From: Rhizobium sp.
GTDB lineage: Bacteria > Pseudomonadota > Alphaproteobacteria > Rhizobiales > Rhizobiaceae
Direction of reading: 5' to 3'
NCBI GenBank assembly: GCA_003527225.1
Contig: DPXQ01000158.1
Span: 1 to 64,000, forward strand
Length of the DNA stretch: 64,000 nucleotides
In this document: piece after piece, positions 45,775 through 56,482 of the stretch
Layout: each line of letters starts with the position of its first letter
Position numbering within the stretch: position 1 is the stretch's first letter
Made by a program: the position numbers and the translations under genes
The notes under the pieces: model-generated
The model's input: only the letters and a program-made list of their open reading frames with translations
Databases searched by the model: none
Told to the model about the DNA's origin: nothing

Positions 45775-47091
45775 ATGTTCACTAAATTATCGATTGCAGC
45801 CTTGGCCCTCGGATTGTCGGCGACGACGTCGCTCGCCGCGACCGAAATCAGCTGGTGGCACGCCATGGGCGGCGAGCTTGGCGCCAAGCTCGAAGAGATC
45901 GTTGCGGGCTACAATGCCTCGCAGGACAAATACAAGGTCGTTCCGACCTTCAAGGGTACCTATCCTGAGACCATGACAGCTGCGATCGCCGCCTTCCGCG
46001 CTGGCGAACAGCCCGATATCGTCCAGGTCTTCGAAGTCGGCACCGGCACGATGATGGCCGCCAAGGGCGCCGTCTATCCGGTCTATGAACTGATGAAGGA
46101 CGCTGGCGCCAAGTTCGATCCCAAGGAATACCTGCCGGCCGTCGTTGGCTACTATTCCGACACCGAAGGCAACATGCTGTCGCTGCCCTTCAACTCGTCG
46201 ACCCCGATCTTCTACTACAACAAGGACGTCTTCAAGAAGGCCGGCCTTGATCCCGAAACCGCTCCGAAGACCTGGGAAGAAGTCGAAGCCTTCTCCAAGA
46301 AGATCATGGAATCGGGCGCTGCCAAGTGCGGCTTCACGACCGGCTGGGTTTCCTGGGTACAGCTCGAGAATCTTTCGGCCTGGCACAATCAGCCGATCGG
46401 CACGCTTCAGAACGGCTTCGGCGGCATGGACTCCAAGCTGACCGTCAACGGCCCGGTGCAGGTCAAGCATTGGGATAACCTGAAGAAGTGGCAGGATGCC
46501 GGCATCTTCCAGTATGGCGGTCCGACCGGCGGCAACGATGCTCCGCCGAAGTTCTACAGCCAGGAATGCGCCATGTACATGAACTCGTCGGCATCGCGCG
46601 CCGGCGTCCTTCTCAATGCCAAGGACTTCCAGGTCGGTTTCGGCATGCTGCCCTACTATTCTGACGTTCAGGGCGCCCCGCAGAACTCGATCATCGGCGG
46701 CGCCACCCTCTGGGTGCTGAAGGGTCATGACGCCGAACAGTACAAGGGTGTCGCCGATTTCTTCACCTACCTGTCCTCCGCCAAGGTACAGGCCGACTGG
46801 CATCAGTATTCGGGCTACCTGCCGATCACGCAGGCCGCCTATGACCTCGGCAAGTCCCAGGGCTACTATGAGAAGAACCCGGGCTCTGACGTCGCGATCA
46901 AGCAGATGACGCTCAACGCCCCGACGGAAAATTCCAAGGGCCTGCGCTTCGGCAACTATGTGCAGATCCGCACCGTCATCGACGAAGAATTCCAGGAATT
47001 GCTGGCTGGCAAGAAGACCGCCCAGCAGGCCCTCGATGCCGTCGTCGAGCGTGGCAACAAGCTGATCGCCGACTTCGCCGCCGCCAACTGA
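45775..47091 (+). CDS. ugpB: sn-Glycerol-3-phosphate ABC transporter substrate-binding protein
   Basis: This 438-residue periplasmic protein has a signal peptide ending T-T-S-L-A and the UgpB hallmark sequence [13 protein letters not shown]. It captures glycerol-3-phosphate and glycerophosphodiesters. A strong AAAGGAGAGG site lies upstream. It is followed by a strong hairpin before ugpA, which would lower permease expression relative to the binding protein. Confidence 0.96.
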   Translation: MFTKLSIAALALGLSATTSLAATEISWWHAMGGELGAKLEEIVAGYNASQDKYKVVPTFKGTYPETMTAAIAAFRAGEQPDIVQVFEVGTGTMMAAKGAVYPVYELMKDAGAKFDPKEYLPAVVGYYSDTEGNMLSLPFNSSTPIFYYNKDVFKKAGLDPETAPKTWEEVEAFSKKIMESGAAKCGFTTGWVSWVQLENLSAWHNQPIGTLQNGFGGMDSKLTVNGPVQVKHWDNLKKWQDAGIFQYGGPTGGNDAPPKFYSQECAMYMNSSASRAGVLLNAKDFQVGFGMLPYYSDVQGAPQNSIIGGATLWVLKGHDAEQYKGVADFFTYLSSAKVQADWHQYSGYLPITQAAYDLGKSQGYYEKNPGSDVAIKQMTLNAPTENSKGLRFGNYVQIRTVIDEEFQELLAGKKTAQQALDAVVERGNKLIADFAAAN

Positions 47092-47113
47092 GGCAATCCA
47101 CGGACACGAAAAA

Positions 47114-47151
47114 GGAAGCTCGCGCGACGGCGCGGGCTTCCCTCCCTTTTT
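47114..47151 (+). terminator. Intra-operon terminator/attenuator between ugpB and ugpA
   Basis: Twelve-base arms (47114-47125 and 47130-47141, one G-T pair) around a GACG loop are followed by CTCCCTTTTT. This is a near-perfect intrinsic terminator, placed to make the binding-protein mRNA more abundant than the permease mRNA. Confidence 0.7.
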
Positions 47152-47162
47152 CGGAATATCCC

Positions 47163-48047
47163 ATGCAAACCAAGCGCGTCATCTTCAACAACCGGCTGTT
47201 GCCTTACCTGCTGCTTCTGCCGCAAATGGCGGTGACCGTCGTCTTCTTTCTCTGGCCTGCGGGGCAGGCCTTTCGGCAGTCTTTCCTGCGCGAGGACGCC
47301 TTCGGTTTCAAAACCACGTTCGTGGGATTGGCCAATTACACCGAGCTTTTTTACGATCCGAGATATCTCAACTCGCTATCCGTGACGGTGGTGTTTTCGA
47401 TCAGCGTTGCGGTTCTTTCGATCGGGTTGTCGCTGCTTCTCGCGGTGGCGGCGGACCGGATGGTCAGGAGCGCCCAGTTCTATACGACCCTTCTGGTCTG
47501 GCCCTACGCCGTCGCGCCGGCGATTGCCGGAACGCTGTGGTGGTTCATGTTCAACCCCACCATCGGCATCCTGCCCTATATCCTAGAGGGCCTGAACTAT
47601 GACTGGAACCACGGGCTGAGCGGCACCGATGCCATGATCCTCGTGGTCCTGGCCGCCACATGGAAGCAGATCTCCTACAATTTTCTTTTCTTCCTGGCGG
47701 GCCTGCAGGCCATTCCGCAATCCCTGCGCGAAGCCGCAGCCATAGATGGCGCGGGTCCTGCGAAGCGATTCTTCACCATCGTCTTTCCGCTTCTCTCCCC
47801 AACGACCTTCTTTCTCGTCGTCGTCAACATCGTCTATGCCATGTTCGATACCTTCGCGGTGATCCATGCGACGACGGAGGGAGGGCCGGCCCAGGCGACC
47901 AACATTCTCGTCTACAAGGTCTTCGAGGACGGGTTCATCGGGCTCAATCTCGGCTCGTCCGCGGCGCAGTCGGTCGTTCTCATGGCGATCGTCGTCGTCC
48001 TGACCGTGATCCAGTTCCGCTGGATCGAACGCCGCGTAGAATACTGA
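47163..48047 (+). CDS. ugpA: sn-Glycerol-3-phosphate ABC transporter permease
   Basis: This 294-residue protein has six predicted membrane helices and the EAA loop [10 protein letters not shown] that contacts the ATPase. It pairs with UgpE. It lies directly after the ugpB-ugpA hairpin; the next gene begins 10 bases on. Confidence 0.95.
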   Translation: MQTKRVIFNNRLLPYLLLLPQMAVTVVFFLWPAGQAFRQSFLREDAFGFKTTFVGLANYTELFYDPRYLNSLSVTVVFSISVAVLSIGLSLLLAVAADRMVRSAQFYTTLLVWPYAVAPAIAGTLWWFMFNPTIGILPYILEGLNYDWNHGLSGTDAMILVVLAATWKQISYNFLFFLAGLQAIPQSLREAAAIDGAGPAKRFFTIVFPLLSPTTFFLVVVNIVYAMFDTFAVIHATTEGGPAQATNILVYKVFEDGFIGLNLGSSAAQSVVLMAIVVVLTVIQFRWIERRVEY

Positions 48048-48057
48048 GGTCCCCGAC

Positions 48058-48906
48058 ATGGTCGAAAACAGACCCTTTCTCACCTTCCTGGCCCATCTCG
48101 TGCTGATTCTCGGCGTGATCGTGGTGGCATTTCCCGTCTATCTCGCGGTGATTGCCTCCACCCATGGCCCGGGCGATTTCCTGTCGGGAACGATACCGCT
48201 CCTTCCGGGAACCAATACCCTCGAAAACTACCGGTCGATGCTGATCTCCGGCGCGTCGACCTCGGGAATGCCGCCCCTCGGGCGCATGATGGCGAATAGC
48301 CTGATCATGGCTCTGGCCATCGCCATCGGAAAAATCGCAATCTCGATCCTCTCGGCCTTCGCGATTGTCTATTTCCGCTTTCCCTTCAGGCAGGCCGCCT
48401 TCTGGGTGATTTTCATGACCCTGATGTTGCCCGTCGAAGTGCGTATCGTGCCGACCTTCAAGGTCGTCGCCGATCTAGGGATGCTCAATTCCTACGCAGG
48501 GCTTTCCATCCCGCTGATCGCCTCGGCGACCGCGACGTTCCTCTTCCGGCAATTCTTCCTCACCGTGCCGGAGGAGATGCTGGAGGCGGCGCGCGTCGAC
48601 GGCGCCGGTCCGATGAAATTCTTTCGGGATATCCTCATTCCCCTGTCGCGCACCAATATGGCCGCGCTTTTCGTCATCCTCTTCATCTACGGCTGGAACC
48701 AGTACCTCTGGCCGCTACTGGTGACGACCGACAGCCGCTATTATACGGTCGTGATGGGCATCAAGCGCATGGCCGAGGTGGCCGATTCCGACCCGCAATG
48801 GAACATCGTGATGACAGCGGTGGTGCTGGCGATGATCCCGCCGGTTTTCGTCGTCGTCTTCATGCAACGGCTTTTCGTCAAAGGCCTCGTCGAAACGGAG
48901 AAATAA
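48058..48906 (+). CDS. ugpE: sn-Glycerol-3-phosphate ABC transporter permease
   Basis: This 282-residue protein has six predicted helices and the EAA loop [10 protein letters not shown] near residue 180. It forms the membrane channel with UgpA. The stop is followed at once by ugpC. Confidence 0.95.
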   Translation: MVENRPFLTFLAHLVLILGVIVVAFPVYLAVIASTHGPGDFLSGTIPLLPGTNTLENYRSMLISGASTSGMPPLGRMMANSLIMALAIAIGKIAISILSAFAIVYFRFPFRQAAFWVIFMTLMLPVEVRIVPTFKVVADLGMLNSYAGLSIPLIASATATFLFRQFFLTVPEEMLEAARVDGAGPMKFFRDILIPLSRTNMAALFVILFIYGWNQYLWPLLVTTDSRYYTVVMGIKRMAEVADSDPQWNIVMTAVVLAMIPPVFVVVFMQRLFVKGLVETEK

Positions 48907-48908
48907 CA

Positions 48909-50024
48909 ATGGCAACGATCGAACTTGGCGAGGTCAGCAAGGTCTATCCCGGCGGCGTGAAGGCGGTGAAGGATGTCTCTCTCGCGATTGAAGACGGCGA
49001 ATTCATCGTCCTCGTCGGCCCTTCTGGCTGCGGCAAGTCCACGCTCCTGCGGATGGTGGCAGGCCTCGAGACGATATCGGAGGGAACCGTCAGCATAGGC
49101 GGGCGGGTCGTCAACCAGATGGAGCCTGCGGATCGCGACATCGCCATGGTGTTCCAGAACTACGCGCTCTATCCGCATATGACCGTCTACGACAACCTTG
49201 CCTATGGCCTGAGAAACCGCAAGACGCCGAAGGCGGAGATCGAGGCGCGGGTCGCCGAAGCCGCCCGCATGCTCGAGATCGAGCCTTATCTCGCCCGCAA
49301 ACCGAAGGCGCTTTCGGGTGGCCAGCGCCAGCGCGTCGCGATGGGTCGCGCCATCGTGCGCAAGCCTGCGGCCTTCCTGTTCGACGAGCCGCTCTCCAAC
49401 CTCGACGCAAAGCTGCGCGTCACGATGCGCGGCGAGATCCGCAAGCTGCAGCGGCGGCTTGCCACCACCGCGATCTATGTCACCCACGACCAGTTGGAGG
49501 CGATGACGCTTGCCGATCGTCTCGTGGTACTGAATGGTGGTGTCATCGAGCAGATCGGCACCCCGCTCGAGGTTTATCACCGGCCCGCCTCCACCTTCGT
49601 CGCAAGCTTCATCGGTTCGCCCGCGATGAACCTCGTGAAGGGCTCGCTGGATGGCAATCGCCTCATGATCGGCTCTGCCAGCATTACCTTCGAGGGAAAG
49701 ATTGCCGCTTCCGGACCTGTCACCGTCGGCATGCGCGCCGAGGATCTGAACGTTGCGACAGACGGCGAGCCCATCCTGCCGTTCAAGGTCGACTATGTCG
49801 AAGAACTGGGTGCACACCGGCTGGTACACGGTCATCTGGGCGATCAGCCGTTGACCGCCACGCTTGCGCTCGAGACAGCGATCACGCCGGAAATGCGCCT
49901 CGTCGTCCAGCCGGACCGGGTCCATTTCTTTTCCCATGAAAGCGGGAAGCGGATCGAGACACCCTTTGCCCACGAGGTGAAGGCGGCTCCCGTCCATGCG
50001 GCACCCATCGACACCTTGGCATGA
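48909..50024 (+). CDS. ugpC: sn-Glycerol-3-phosphate ABC transporter ATP-binding protein
   Basis: This 371-residue ATPase has Walker A G-P-S-G-C-G-K-S, the signature L-S-G-G-Q-R-Q-R and Walker [12 protein letters not shown], then a C-terminal TOBE domain as in MalK-type proteins. It energises UgpAE. The ATG at 48909 begins the homologous region, with two bases between it and the ugpE stop. The MalK-type tail allows for regulatory contacts. Confidence 0.95.
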   Translation: MATIELGEVSKVYPGGVKAVKDVSLAIEDGEFIVLVGPSGCGKSTLLRMVAGLETISEGTVSIGGRVVNQMEPADRDIAMVFQNYALYPHMTVYDNLAYGLRNRKTPKAEIEARVAEAARMLEIEPYLARKPKALSGGQRQRVAMGRAIVRKPAAFLFDEPLSNLDAKLRVTMRGEIRKLQRRLATTAIYVTHDQLEAMTLADRLVVLNGGVIEQIGTPLEVYHRPASTFVASFIGSPAMNLVKGSLDGNRLMIGSASITFEGKIAASGPVTVGMRAEDLNVATDGEPILPFKVDYVEELGAHRLVHGHLGDQPLTATLALETAITPEMRLVVQPDRVHFFSHESGKRIETPFAHEVKAAPVHAAPIDTLA

Positions 50025-50189
50025 TTTTCCCGGTTGCGCCGAACCCTGGCGGTTCGGGCGCAACCGATCCTGATCCGCTCGGAGCGCCCGAACGAAGGCG
50101 GCGTTGCGAACAATTTTAGCGGTCGCAATAACGGTGTTCTCATTGTTGTTCGCTACTCCTGCGAGAAATCTGTCTTTCTGGAGAGCGCA

Positions 50190-50690
50190 ATGGCTTTGAA
50201 GCTTCTTTTTGTCGGAATGGCCGGTGCACTGGTCGCGATGCCGGGCGCGCGCCGCGAGGGCGAACAGCCGCCACTGGTTGCCGCCAGCAGCGATCACCTG
50301 GCTTTGAGGCCGGCCCCGATCAACCCCGACTGGGTCATCCGCGGCACGCCGATCGCACGTGTTGCGGATCACTCGACGAGCACCGACGAGGCGAGCTCGA
50401 CGGCGGTCTGGGACTGCACCGCCGGCGAGTTCCGCTGGTATTTCGGCTGGGACGAAACAGTCGTCATCCAGGAAGGGGAGGTGCATGTCACCGCCGAGGA
50501 TGGAGCCGAGCGGCTGCTGAAGGCCGGGGACATCGCCTATTTCAGGGGCGGCACCTGGGCAACCTGGCGGATCGACACCTATGTCCGCAAGATCGCCTTC
50601 CTGCGCAAGCCGTTTCCTGAACCTTTGGCCACGCTCTACCGCATCCGAAACGCCTTGCGCGCACCATCGGGTACCCGTTTGTTCGGCTGA
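50190..50690 (+). CDS. Cupin-domain protein (DUF861/EutQ-like)
   Basis: This 166-residue protein has a hydrophobic N-terminus, possibly an anchor, and a C-terminal cupin: T-A-G-E-F-R-W-Y-F-G-W-D-E-T and V-I-Q-E-G-E-V-H-V-T, then L-L-K-A-G-D-I-A-Y-F-R-G-G-T-W-A-T-W. The function is unknown. The ATG at 50190 has GGAGAG upstream. It sits between ugpC and gshB. Confidence 0.82.
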   Translation: MALKLLFVGMAGALVAMPGARREGEQPPLVAASSDHLALRPAPINPDWVIRGTPIARVADHSTSTDEASSTAVWDCTAGEFRWYFGWDETVVIQEGEVHVTAEDGAERLLKAGDIAYFRGGTWATWRIDTYVRKIAFLRKPFPEPLATLYRIRNALRAPSGTRLFG

Positions 50691-50779
50691 ACGGCCGATC
50701 AGAAAATTAGAGCCGTCCCGACATTGCCTTTGCCCCGCTTGCGGCCTAAATCTCAGCTGCTTTCAACGAGGGGTAGGCC

Positions 50780-51727
50780 ATGGCAAAGATCACCAATGTA
50801 GCGGTCCAGATGGACCATGTCGCCGGCATCGCGATCGCCGGTGACTCGACCTTCGCGATGAGCCTGGAGGCCCAGGCGCGCGGCTACAGACTCTTCCACT
50901 ATACGCCCGACCGGCTAAGCATGCGCGATGGCCGCATCATCGCGACCGTCGAGCCCATGGAACTGCGTGACGTCAAGGGCAACCACTTCACGCTCGGCGA
51001 GCCGGAGCGGCTCGACCTGTCGACCATGGATGTGGTGCTGCTGCGGCAGGATCCGCCCTTCGACATGGCCTATATCACCTCCACGCATCTGCTCGAGCGC
51101 ATCCACCCGAAGACGCTGGTCGTCAACGATCCGGCCTGGGTGCGCAATTCGCCGGAAAAGATCTTCGTCACCGAATTCGCCGACCTGATGCCGCCAACGC
51201 TCATCACGCGTGATGCCGACGAAATCGCCCGCTTCCGGCAGGAGATGGGCGACATCATCCTGAAGCCGCTCTACGGCAATGGCGGCGCAGGCGTCTTCCA
51301 TACCACCCGCGACGACCGCAACTTCACCTCGTTGCTCGAGATGTTCCACCAGATGTTCCGCGAGCCCTTCATCGCCCAGGCTTATCTGCCGGATGTGCGC
51401 AAGGGCGACAAGCGCATCATCCTGATCGACGGGGAACCGGCGGGCGCGATCAACCGCGTGCCGGCCGAAACCGACAGCCGCTCCAACATGCATGTCGGCG
51501 GTCGCGCCGAGGCGACGGAACTCACGGCCCGCGAGAAGGAAATCTGCGCGCGGATAGGTCCGGCACTGCGCGAACGCGGCTTCCTGTTTGTCGGCATCGA
51601 CGTGATCGGCGACTACATGACCGAGATCAACGTGACCTCGCCCACCGGAATCCGCGAGGTCAAGCGGTTCGGCGGTGCCGATATCGCCGCCCTTTTGTGG
51701 GACGCGATCGAGAAGAAGCGCGCCTGA
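50780..51727 (+). CDS. gshB: Glutathione synthetase
   Basis: This 315-residue ATP-grasp enzyme joins gamma-glutamylcysteine and glycine. It shows [23 protein letters not shown] and [11 protein letters not shown], all conserved in GshB. A GAGGGG stretch precedes the ATG. It lies upstream of comM on the same strand, as in other rhizobia. Confidence 0.97.
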   Translation: MAKITNVAVQMDHVAGIAIAGDSTFAMSLEAQARGYRLFHYTPDRLSMRDGRIIATVEPMELRDVKGNHFTLGEPERLDLSTMDVVLLRQDPPFDMAYITSTHLLERIHPKTLVVNDPAWVRNSPEKIFVTEFADLMPPTLITRDADEIARFRQEMGDIILKPLYGNGGAGVFHTTRDDRNFTSLLEMFHQMFREPFIAQAYLPDVRKGDKRIILIDGEPAGAINRVPAETDSRSNMHVGGRAEATELTAREKEICARIGPALRERGFLFVGIDVIGDYMTEINVTSPTGIREVKRFGGADIAALLWDAIEKKRA

Positions 51728-51949
51728 CGGGCTCCTCCGTCGTCCGCCGGAGGCTGTGCGCGGGTCTGTTGGTTCTCCGGGCGGCGTTTGTTCCCGCGAT
51801 GCAACCGGGTGCAATTCTAAAGCGACCTATGTGGGAATTTGTTCCGTAAACGTTCTTGTTTTTTCCCGAGATCGGTGTCAGATTGCCGTTCGCAACGCGC
51901 AGAAGATGTATTCTGCGGGACGGTCTTGGGGCAGATCAGGGGGCGGGCA

Positions 51950-53482
51950 ATGGTGGCGCGGGTCAGTACGGTTGCATTTCAGGGTATCGAGGGCGTTCCG
52001 GTCGATGTTCAGGTCATGGTCGCGCCCGGCAAGGTCAACATGCATATTGTCGGGCTTCCCGACAAGGCTGTAGCAGAGAGCCGCGAGCGCGTTCAGGCCG
52101 CGCTTCATGCCTCGGGTCTGGCCCTGCCGCCAAAGAAAGTCACTATCAATCTGGCTCCGGCGGACCTGCCGAAGGAAGGCTCCCATTTCGATCTGCCGAT
52201 CGCACTCGGCCTGATGGCGGCGCTGGGCGCGATCCCGGGCGACGCGCTGTCCGATTATGTCGTGATCGGCGAACTCAATCTCGATGGCACCATAGCCCCC
52301 ATCGCCGGTGCCCTGCCGGCGGCGATCGGCGCCAACGCGCTCGGCAAGGGCCTGATCTGCCCGGCGGAAAGCGGGGCCGAGGCGGCCTGGGCCGGTGCCG
52401 ATATCGACATCCTGGCGCCTCGCAGCCTCATCGCGCTCGCCAATCATTTCCGGGGAACGCAGGTGCTGACCCGTCCGGAGCCGGCGATCCGGTCATTGCC
52501 CGCAAATCTGCCTGATCTCGCCGATATCAGGGGGCAGGAGAGCGCCAAGCGCGCGCTCGAGGTAGCCGCGGCCGGCGGACACAATCTGCTGATGGTCGGG
52601 CCTCCGGGGTCGGGAAAGTCGATGCTCGCTGCACGCCTTCCCTCGATCCTGCCGTCGCTTTCCGCACCCGAGCTTCTGGAAGTGTCGATGATCCATTCCA
52701 TCGCCGGCCAATTGTCGGGCGGCAAGCTTTCCGATCGCCGGCCCTTCCGCACGCCGCATCATTCCGCCACCATGGCAGCCCTTGTCGGCGGTGGTCTGAG
52801 GGCTCGCCCCGGAGAGGCCTCGCTTGCTCATCGCGGGGTGCTTTTCCTCGACGAGTTTCCCGAGTTCACGCCGCAGGTGCTCGACGCCCTGCGCCAGCCG
52901 CTCGAGAGCGGTGAATGCGTGATTGCCCGGGCCAACCATCGCGTCTCCTATCCGGCCGATTTCCAGTTGATCGCGGCGATGAATCCCTGCCGCTGCGGCA
53001 TGGCCGGCGAGCCGGGCCATACCTGCGCCCGCGGCCCGCGCTGTGTTTCCGATTATCAGGGTCGCATTTCCGGTCCGCTGATGGACCGGATCGATATCCG
53101 CATCGACGTTCCAGCCGTCTCCGCCTCTGACCTCATTCGCCCCGTGGCGAGCGAAGGGAGCGCTGATGTGGCCCGGCGGGTGGCAAAGGCGAGGGAGCGT
53201 CAAAGGGAGCGTTTCGAGGCAGCGGGCGTGGCGGGCGTGACCACCAATGCGCGCTGCTCGACAGCACTGATCGAAAGGCTGGCAGAGCCGGATGCTTCAG
53301 GCCTGCAGCTTCTGCGGGACGCGGCCGAGAAGTTCAAGTTCTCCGCCCGTGGCTACCATCGCGTCCTCAAGGTCGCACGCACGCTTGCCGATCTCGACGG
53401 TTCGGAAAGACTGGGACGCATTCATCTGGCGGAGGCGATTTCCTATCGGATTCCTTCCGAAAGGTTGTCGGCGGCGGCCTGA
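51950..53482 (+). CDS. comM: YifB/ComM-family Mg chelatase-like AAA+ ATPase
   Basis: This 510-residue AAA+ helicase-like ATPase has an N-terminal Lon-like fold (V-G-L-P-D-K-A-V-A-E-S-R-E-R-V), Walker A G-P-P-G-S-G-K-S, Walker B L-F-L-D-E-F and a C-terminal Mg-chelatase domain. ComM promotes branch migration during natural transformation; YifB homologues occur widely, including outside competent species. The ATG at 51950 starts the conserved M-V-A-R-V sequence. Confidence 0.95.
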   Translation: MVARVSTVAFQGIEGVPVDVQVMVAPGKVNMHIVGLPDKAVAESRERVQAALHASGLALPPKKVTINLAPADLPKEGSHFDLPIALGLMAALGAIPGDALSDYVVIGELNLDGTIAPIAGALPAAIGANALGKGLICPAESGAEAAWAGADIDILAPRSLIALANHFRGTQVLTRPEPAIRSLPANLPDLADIRGQESAKRALEVAAAGGHNLLMVGPPGSGKSMLAARLPSILPSLSAPELLEVSMIHSIAGQLSGGKLSDRRPFRTPHHSATMAALVGGGLRARPGEASLAHRGVLFLDEFPEFTPQVLDALRQPLESGECVIARANHRVSYPADFQLIAAMNPCRCGMAGEPGHTCARGPRCVSDYQGRISGPLMDRIDIRIDVPAVSASDLIRPVASEGSADVARRVAKARERQRERFEAAGVAGVTTNARCSTALIERLAEPDASGLQLLRDAAEKFKFSARGYHRVLKVARTLADLDGSERLGRIHLAEAISYRIPSERLSAAA

Positions 53483-53603
53483 CGCGGATTTCTGCCGGGC
53501 CGGGCGGCGGACAGATCGGCGGCCTCGCCGGGCGGTGGATGTGAAGTTTGGCATTTCGCGGCGGGCGCCCGATATCGGGCAGCCCTTGAGTCCCGGGAGG
53601 GTC

Positions 53604-54572
53604 TTATTCGCCAAGACCGGCAAAGAGAGCGGTCGAAAGATAGCGCTCGGCGAAGGAGGGAATGATCACGACGATGGTCTTGCCGGCATTCTCGTCACGG
53701 CTGCCGATCTTGATCGCGGCCGTCAATGCGGCGCCGGACGAGATGCCCACCGGCACGCCTTCGAGCCGGGCGACGAGGCGGGCCGTCTCGAAGGCTTCGT
53801 CATTGGTGACGGTGACGATCTCGTCGTAGATCTTGGTGTCGAGGATGGCGGGAGCAAAGCCCGCGCCGATGCCCTGGATCTTGTGCGGACCGGGATTGCC
53901 GCCGGAAAGAACCGGGCTGTCGGCCGGCTCGACGGCGATGACCTTCACCGATGGCTTCTTCGCCTTCAGAACCTGCCCGACGCCGGTGATCGTGCCTCCG
54001 GTGCCGATCCCGGACACGAGGATGTCGACTGTCCCATTGGTGTCGTTCCAGATTTCCTCGGCCGTCGTCTTGCGATGGATTTCGGGATTGGCCGGATTCT
54101 CGAACTGCTGCGGAATCACCGCGTCGGGAAGGCTGGCGGCGAGTTCCTCGGCCTTGGCGATCGCGCCCTTCATGCCCTTCGGGCCTTCTGTCAGGACCAG
54201 CTCGGCGCCGAGCAGCGCCAGCATCTTGCGGCGCTCGATCGACATGGTCTCGGGCATGGTAAGGATCAGCCGATAGCCTTTGGCGGCGGCCGCGAAGGCA
54301 AGCGCGATGCCGGTATTGCCGGACGTGGGCTCGATGAGAACGGACTTGCCGGGCGTGATCTTGCCTTGGGCTTCCAGCGCCTCGATCATCGCGAGCCCGA
54401 TACGGTCCTTCACCGATGCAATCGGATTGAAGAATTCGAGCTTGGCGAGCAGGTTGGCCTTGACGCCCTTCTCCTTGGCCAGCTTGTCGAGGCGCACGAT
54501 CGGGGTGTCGCCGATCGTCTCGGTGATCGAGGCATAGACGCGGCCGCGGCCCGGTTTCTTCGTGTCGGACAT
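53604..54572 (-). CDS. cysK: Cysteine synthase A (O-acetylserine sulfhydrylase)
   Basis: This 322-residue PLP enzyme makes cysteine from O-acetylserine and sulfide. The Schiff-base lysine is in N-P-I-A-S-V-K-D-R, the substrate loop is the standard T-S-G-N-T-G and the phosphate loop G-T-G-G-T. AGGGAG lies before the ATG at 54572. A divergent paralogue is encoded at 20159-21082. Confidence 0.96.
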   Translation of the reverse strand: MSDTKKPGRGRVYASITETIGDTPIVRLDKLAKEKGVKANLLAKLEFFNPIASVKDRIGLAMIEALEAQGKITPGKSVLIEPTSGNTGIALAFAAAAKGYRLILTMPETMSIERRKMLALLGAELVLTEGPKGMKGAIAKAEELAASLPDAVIPQQFENPANPEIHRKTTAEEIWNDTNGTVDILVSGIGTGGTITGVGQVLKAKKPSVKVIAVEPADSPVLSGGNPGPHKIQGIGAGFAPAILDTKIYDEIVTVTNDEAFETARLVARLEGVPVGISSGAALTAAIKIGSRDENAGKTIVVIIPSFAERYLSTALFAGLGE

Positions 54573-54706
54573 GGTGTTCTCCCTTTGGATCTGCTTTGAC
54601 GGCACAATAGGGCGAAATCCGCAGGCTCGCCAGAACCCATCGCCTAGCCCGGCGCGTTTGGTTAGAAAATTCGCGCAGGCGGCGGTGCCGCCTTGCGAAA
54701 CTTTGT

Positions 54707-55321
54707 TCAGGCGCGCGCGGCGATATAGGCCGCGGTTCCAGCAAGGATGCTGGCCGCCGAGCGGTTGAGGGCCTTCAGCGAATTGGGCTTTTTCAGCAGC
54801 GTCCGGGCCTGCGAGGCGAGCAGGATATAGGGAATGAGAACCGCGATGAGCACGACGAAGGTGATGCTGACGAGGGCTGCATAATCCTTCGGGCCGATGG
54901 CCTCCAGCGGGATCAGGGTGGGCACCAGCGCGACGTAGAACAGCATGGTCTTCGGATTGCCGAGCGTGACGAGCAGGCCGGAGAGGAAGGAGAGGCCGAC
55001 ATTGGTCGAGCGCTTGGCCTCGATATCCTGCGCGATGAGGCCTGTCGTCCAGAGCTTCCAGGCGATGTAGACGAGATAAAGCGCGCCCAGATACTTGATG
55101 ATCAGGAAGGGCGTGGTGAAGGTCTGCGCCACCAGTGCAAGACCGAGGATGACGGCGGTCAGATAGCAGAGATCTCCGAGGATCAGGCCGAGCCCCATGA
55201 AGAAGGTCGGACGAAATCCGGACCCGAGCGCACGAGCCACAATCGCCGCCATGCCGGGGCCGGGAATGGCTGCGGCAACGAAAAGAGCGCCACTATAGGC
55301 GAGAAGCGTGGTGGGCGTCAT
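54707..55321 (-). CDS. LysE-family exporter
   Basis: This 204-residue protein has five to six predicted membrane helices and the family signature I-P-G-P-G-M at the N-terminus, then G-N-P-K-T-M-L-F-Y. LysE/RhtB proteins export amino acids or homoserine lactones. A GGAGG site precedes the ATG at 55321. It diverges from a second LysE gene across an intergenic repeat unit. Confidence 0.92.
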   Translation of the reverse strand: MTPTTLLAYSGALFVAAAIPGPGMAAIVARALGSGFRPTFFMGLGLILGDLCYLTAVILGLALVAQTFTTPFLIIKYLGALYLVYIAWKLWTTGLIAQDIEAKRSTNVGLSFLSGLLVTLGNPKTMLFYVALVPTLIPLEAIGPKDYAALVSITFVVLIAVLIPYILLASQARTLLKKPNSLKALNRSAASILAGTAAYIAARA

Positions 55322-55348
55322 GGGGACCTCCGTGAATGGCGCATTGCC

Positions 55349-55400
55349 AGAGCGTTTCCGGTCAATTCGGGGTCGGTTCTGTTTCTCGATTGGCGTGCGC
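55349..55400 (+). repeat. Left arm of the inverted-repeat intergenic unit
   Basis: Starts AGAGCGTTTCCGG and matches the reverse complement of 55569-55621 over about 50 bases with several mismatches and small gaps; the first 13 bases match exactly. Confidence 0.55.
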
Positions 55401-55568
55401 GATCCGGTGGTGAACCGGTCGCGGCGCGATGCACGACATCGGGCAAGACCGGATCGCCATCGGGCGTCCGCCAATCGGAAACCCTGAGGGACGGGCGCTT
55501 TTGCGTCAATATCGGCGCAAAGCCGCTCGACCGTATCTTCGGATATGCTCTTCGCGTCTCTGCTTGAT

Positions 55569-55621
55569 CTTGCCGCAAAATCGCTCCGTCAGAACGACTC
55601 CCAATTGGCCGGAAACGCTCT
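55569..55621 (-). repeat. Right arm of the inverted-repeat intergenic unit
   Basis: Read on the minus strand it also starts AGAGCGTTTCCGG. It is the inverted partner of 55349-55400; together they bound a unit of about 273 bases. Confidence 0.55.
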
Positions 55622-55726
55622 AGCGCCACGCGGAAGAACTTGCAATGGTGACAAGATCGCCATTGCGGCGGGCCGATGGCTTGGCCATAGATCGTTGAGG
55701 AGAAACACCAGCCGAGGCTTTGCCCC

Positions 55727-56359
55727 ATGCCCTCCTCTTCGTCCCTGATCGCCTTTTCCCTCATCGCCCTTGGCATGGTGCTGACGCCCGGCCCGAACAT
55801 GCTCTATCTCGTGTCGCGCTCGATCTGCCAGGGACCGATGGCCGGCCTGGTGTCCCTGGGTGGCGTGGCGCTGGGCTTCGTCTTCTACATGTTGTCGGCT
55901 GCCCTCGGCATCACCGTGCTGGTCATGGCAGTGCCTTTCGCTTACGACGTCCTGAAATTCGCGGGTGCCGCTTACCTGCTCTGGCTTGCCTGGCAGGCGG
56001 TCCGGCCGGGCGGCCGCTCGCCCTTCCAGGTGCGTGACTTGCCGAAGGACAGCCCGCGAAAGCTCTTCATGATGGGGCTCGTCACCAACCTGTTGAACCC
56101 CAAGGCCGCCGTTCTCTATCTCTCTCTGCTGCCGCAGTTCGTAGATCCTGACCAGGGAAGTGTGCTCCTGCAGTCCGTCATTCTGGGCTTCACCCAGATT
56201 TCCATCAGCGTCTCGGTCAATGCGATGATTGCGGTGATGGCCGGATCGATCGCGCTGTTCCTCGCCGGCCGGCCCTTCTGGATGGTCGTGCAGCGCTGGC
56301 TGATGGGAACCGTTCTCGCCGGGCTTGCCGTCCGCATGGCGACGGAAGCCCAGCGATAG
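55727..56359 (+). CDS. LysE-family exporter
   Basis: This 210-residue protein has about six predicted helices and the L-T-P-G-P-N-M-L-Y motif, then L-L-N-P-K-A-A-V-L-Y, typical of RhtB-type LysE proteins. It probably exports an amino acid. It ends tail-to-tail with the NIPSNAP remnant, and is the second of three LysE genes in the window. Confidence 0.92.
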   Translation: MPSSSSLIAFSLIALGMVLTPGPNMLYLVSRSICQGPMAGLVSLGGVALGFVFYMLSAALGITVLVMAVPFAYDVLKFAGAAYLLWLAWQAVRPGGRSPFQVRDLPKDSPRKLFMMGLVTNLLNPKAAVLYLSLLPQFVDPDQGSVLLQSVILGFTQISISVSVNAMIAVMAGSIALFLAGRPFWMVVQRWLMGTVLAGLAVRMATEAQR

Positions 56360-56365
56360 AGTTTC

Positions 56366-56482
56366 AAAAATTGGCCGCATGAAGCTGCGCTCATAGCTGA
56401 GGATGCAATGCGTCTTTTCGGCCAGCGCAAAGGCAGCCTGGCATTCGGCGTCGATGACATATCGAAGCGTGCAGGTGATCAA
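56366..56482 (-). pseudogene. NIPSNAP-family gene remnant with an internal deletion
   Basis: The frame begins M-I-T-C-T-L-R-Y-V-I-D, a typical NIPSNAP N-terminus, then jumps to A-F-A-L-A-E-K-T-H-C-I-L-S-Y-E-R-S-F-M-R-P-I, a typical C-terminus. About 60 middle residues are missing. The expected stop is out of frame by one base, so the frame runs on into noncoding sequence. Its TTG start overlaps the EamA gene stop (TTGA), the layout of a coupled downstream gene. The family call rests on remembered patterns. Confidence 0.5.

Larger units (their letters stand above)
55322..55726. other. Intergenic region containing an inverted-repeat unit
   Basis: About 400 bases between two divergent LysE genes hold a unit bounded by inverted copies of a 50-base repeat (55349-55400 and 55569-55621). 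Several short open frames cross it, but none has a ribosome site and homology, so I see no gene. Confidence 0.55.

Noticed and set aside
55589..56482. A 297-residue leftward frame across the LysE gene
   Set aside because: Only its first ~39 residues look real (NIPSNAP remnant); the rest is antisense to LysE.
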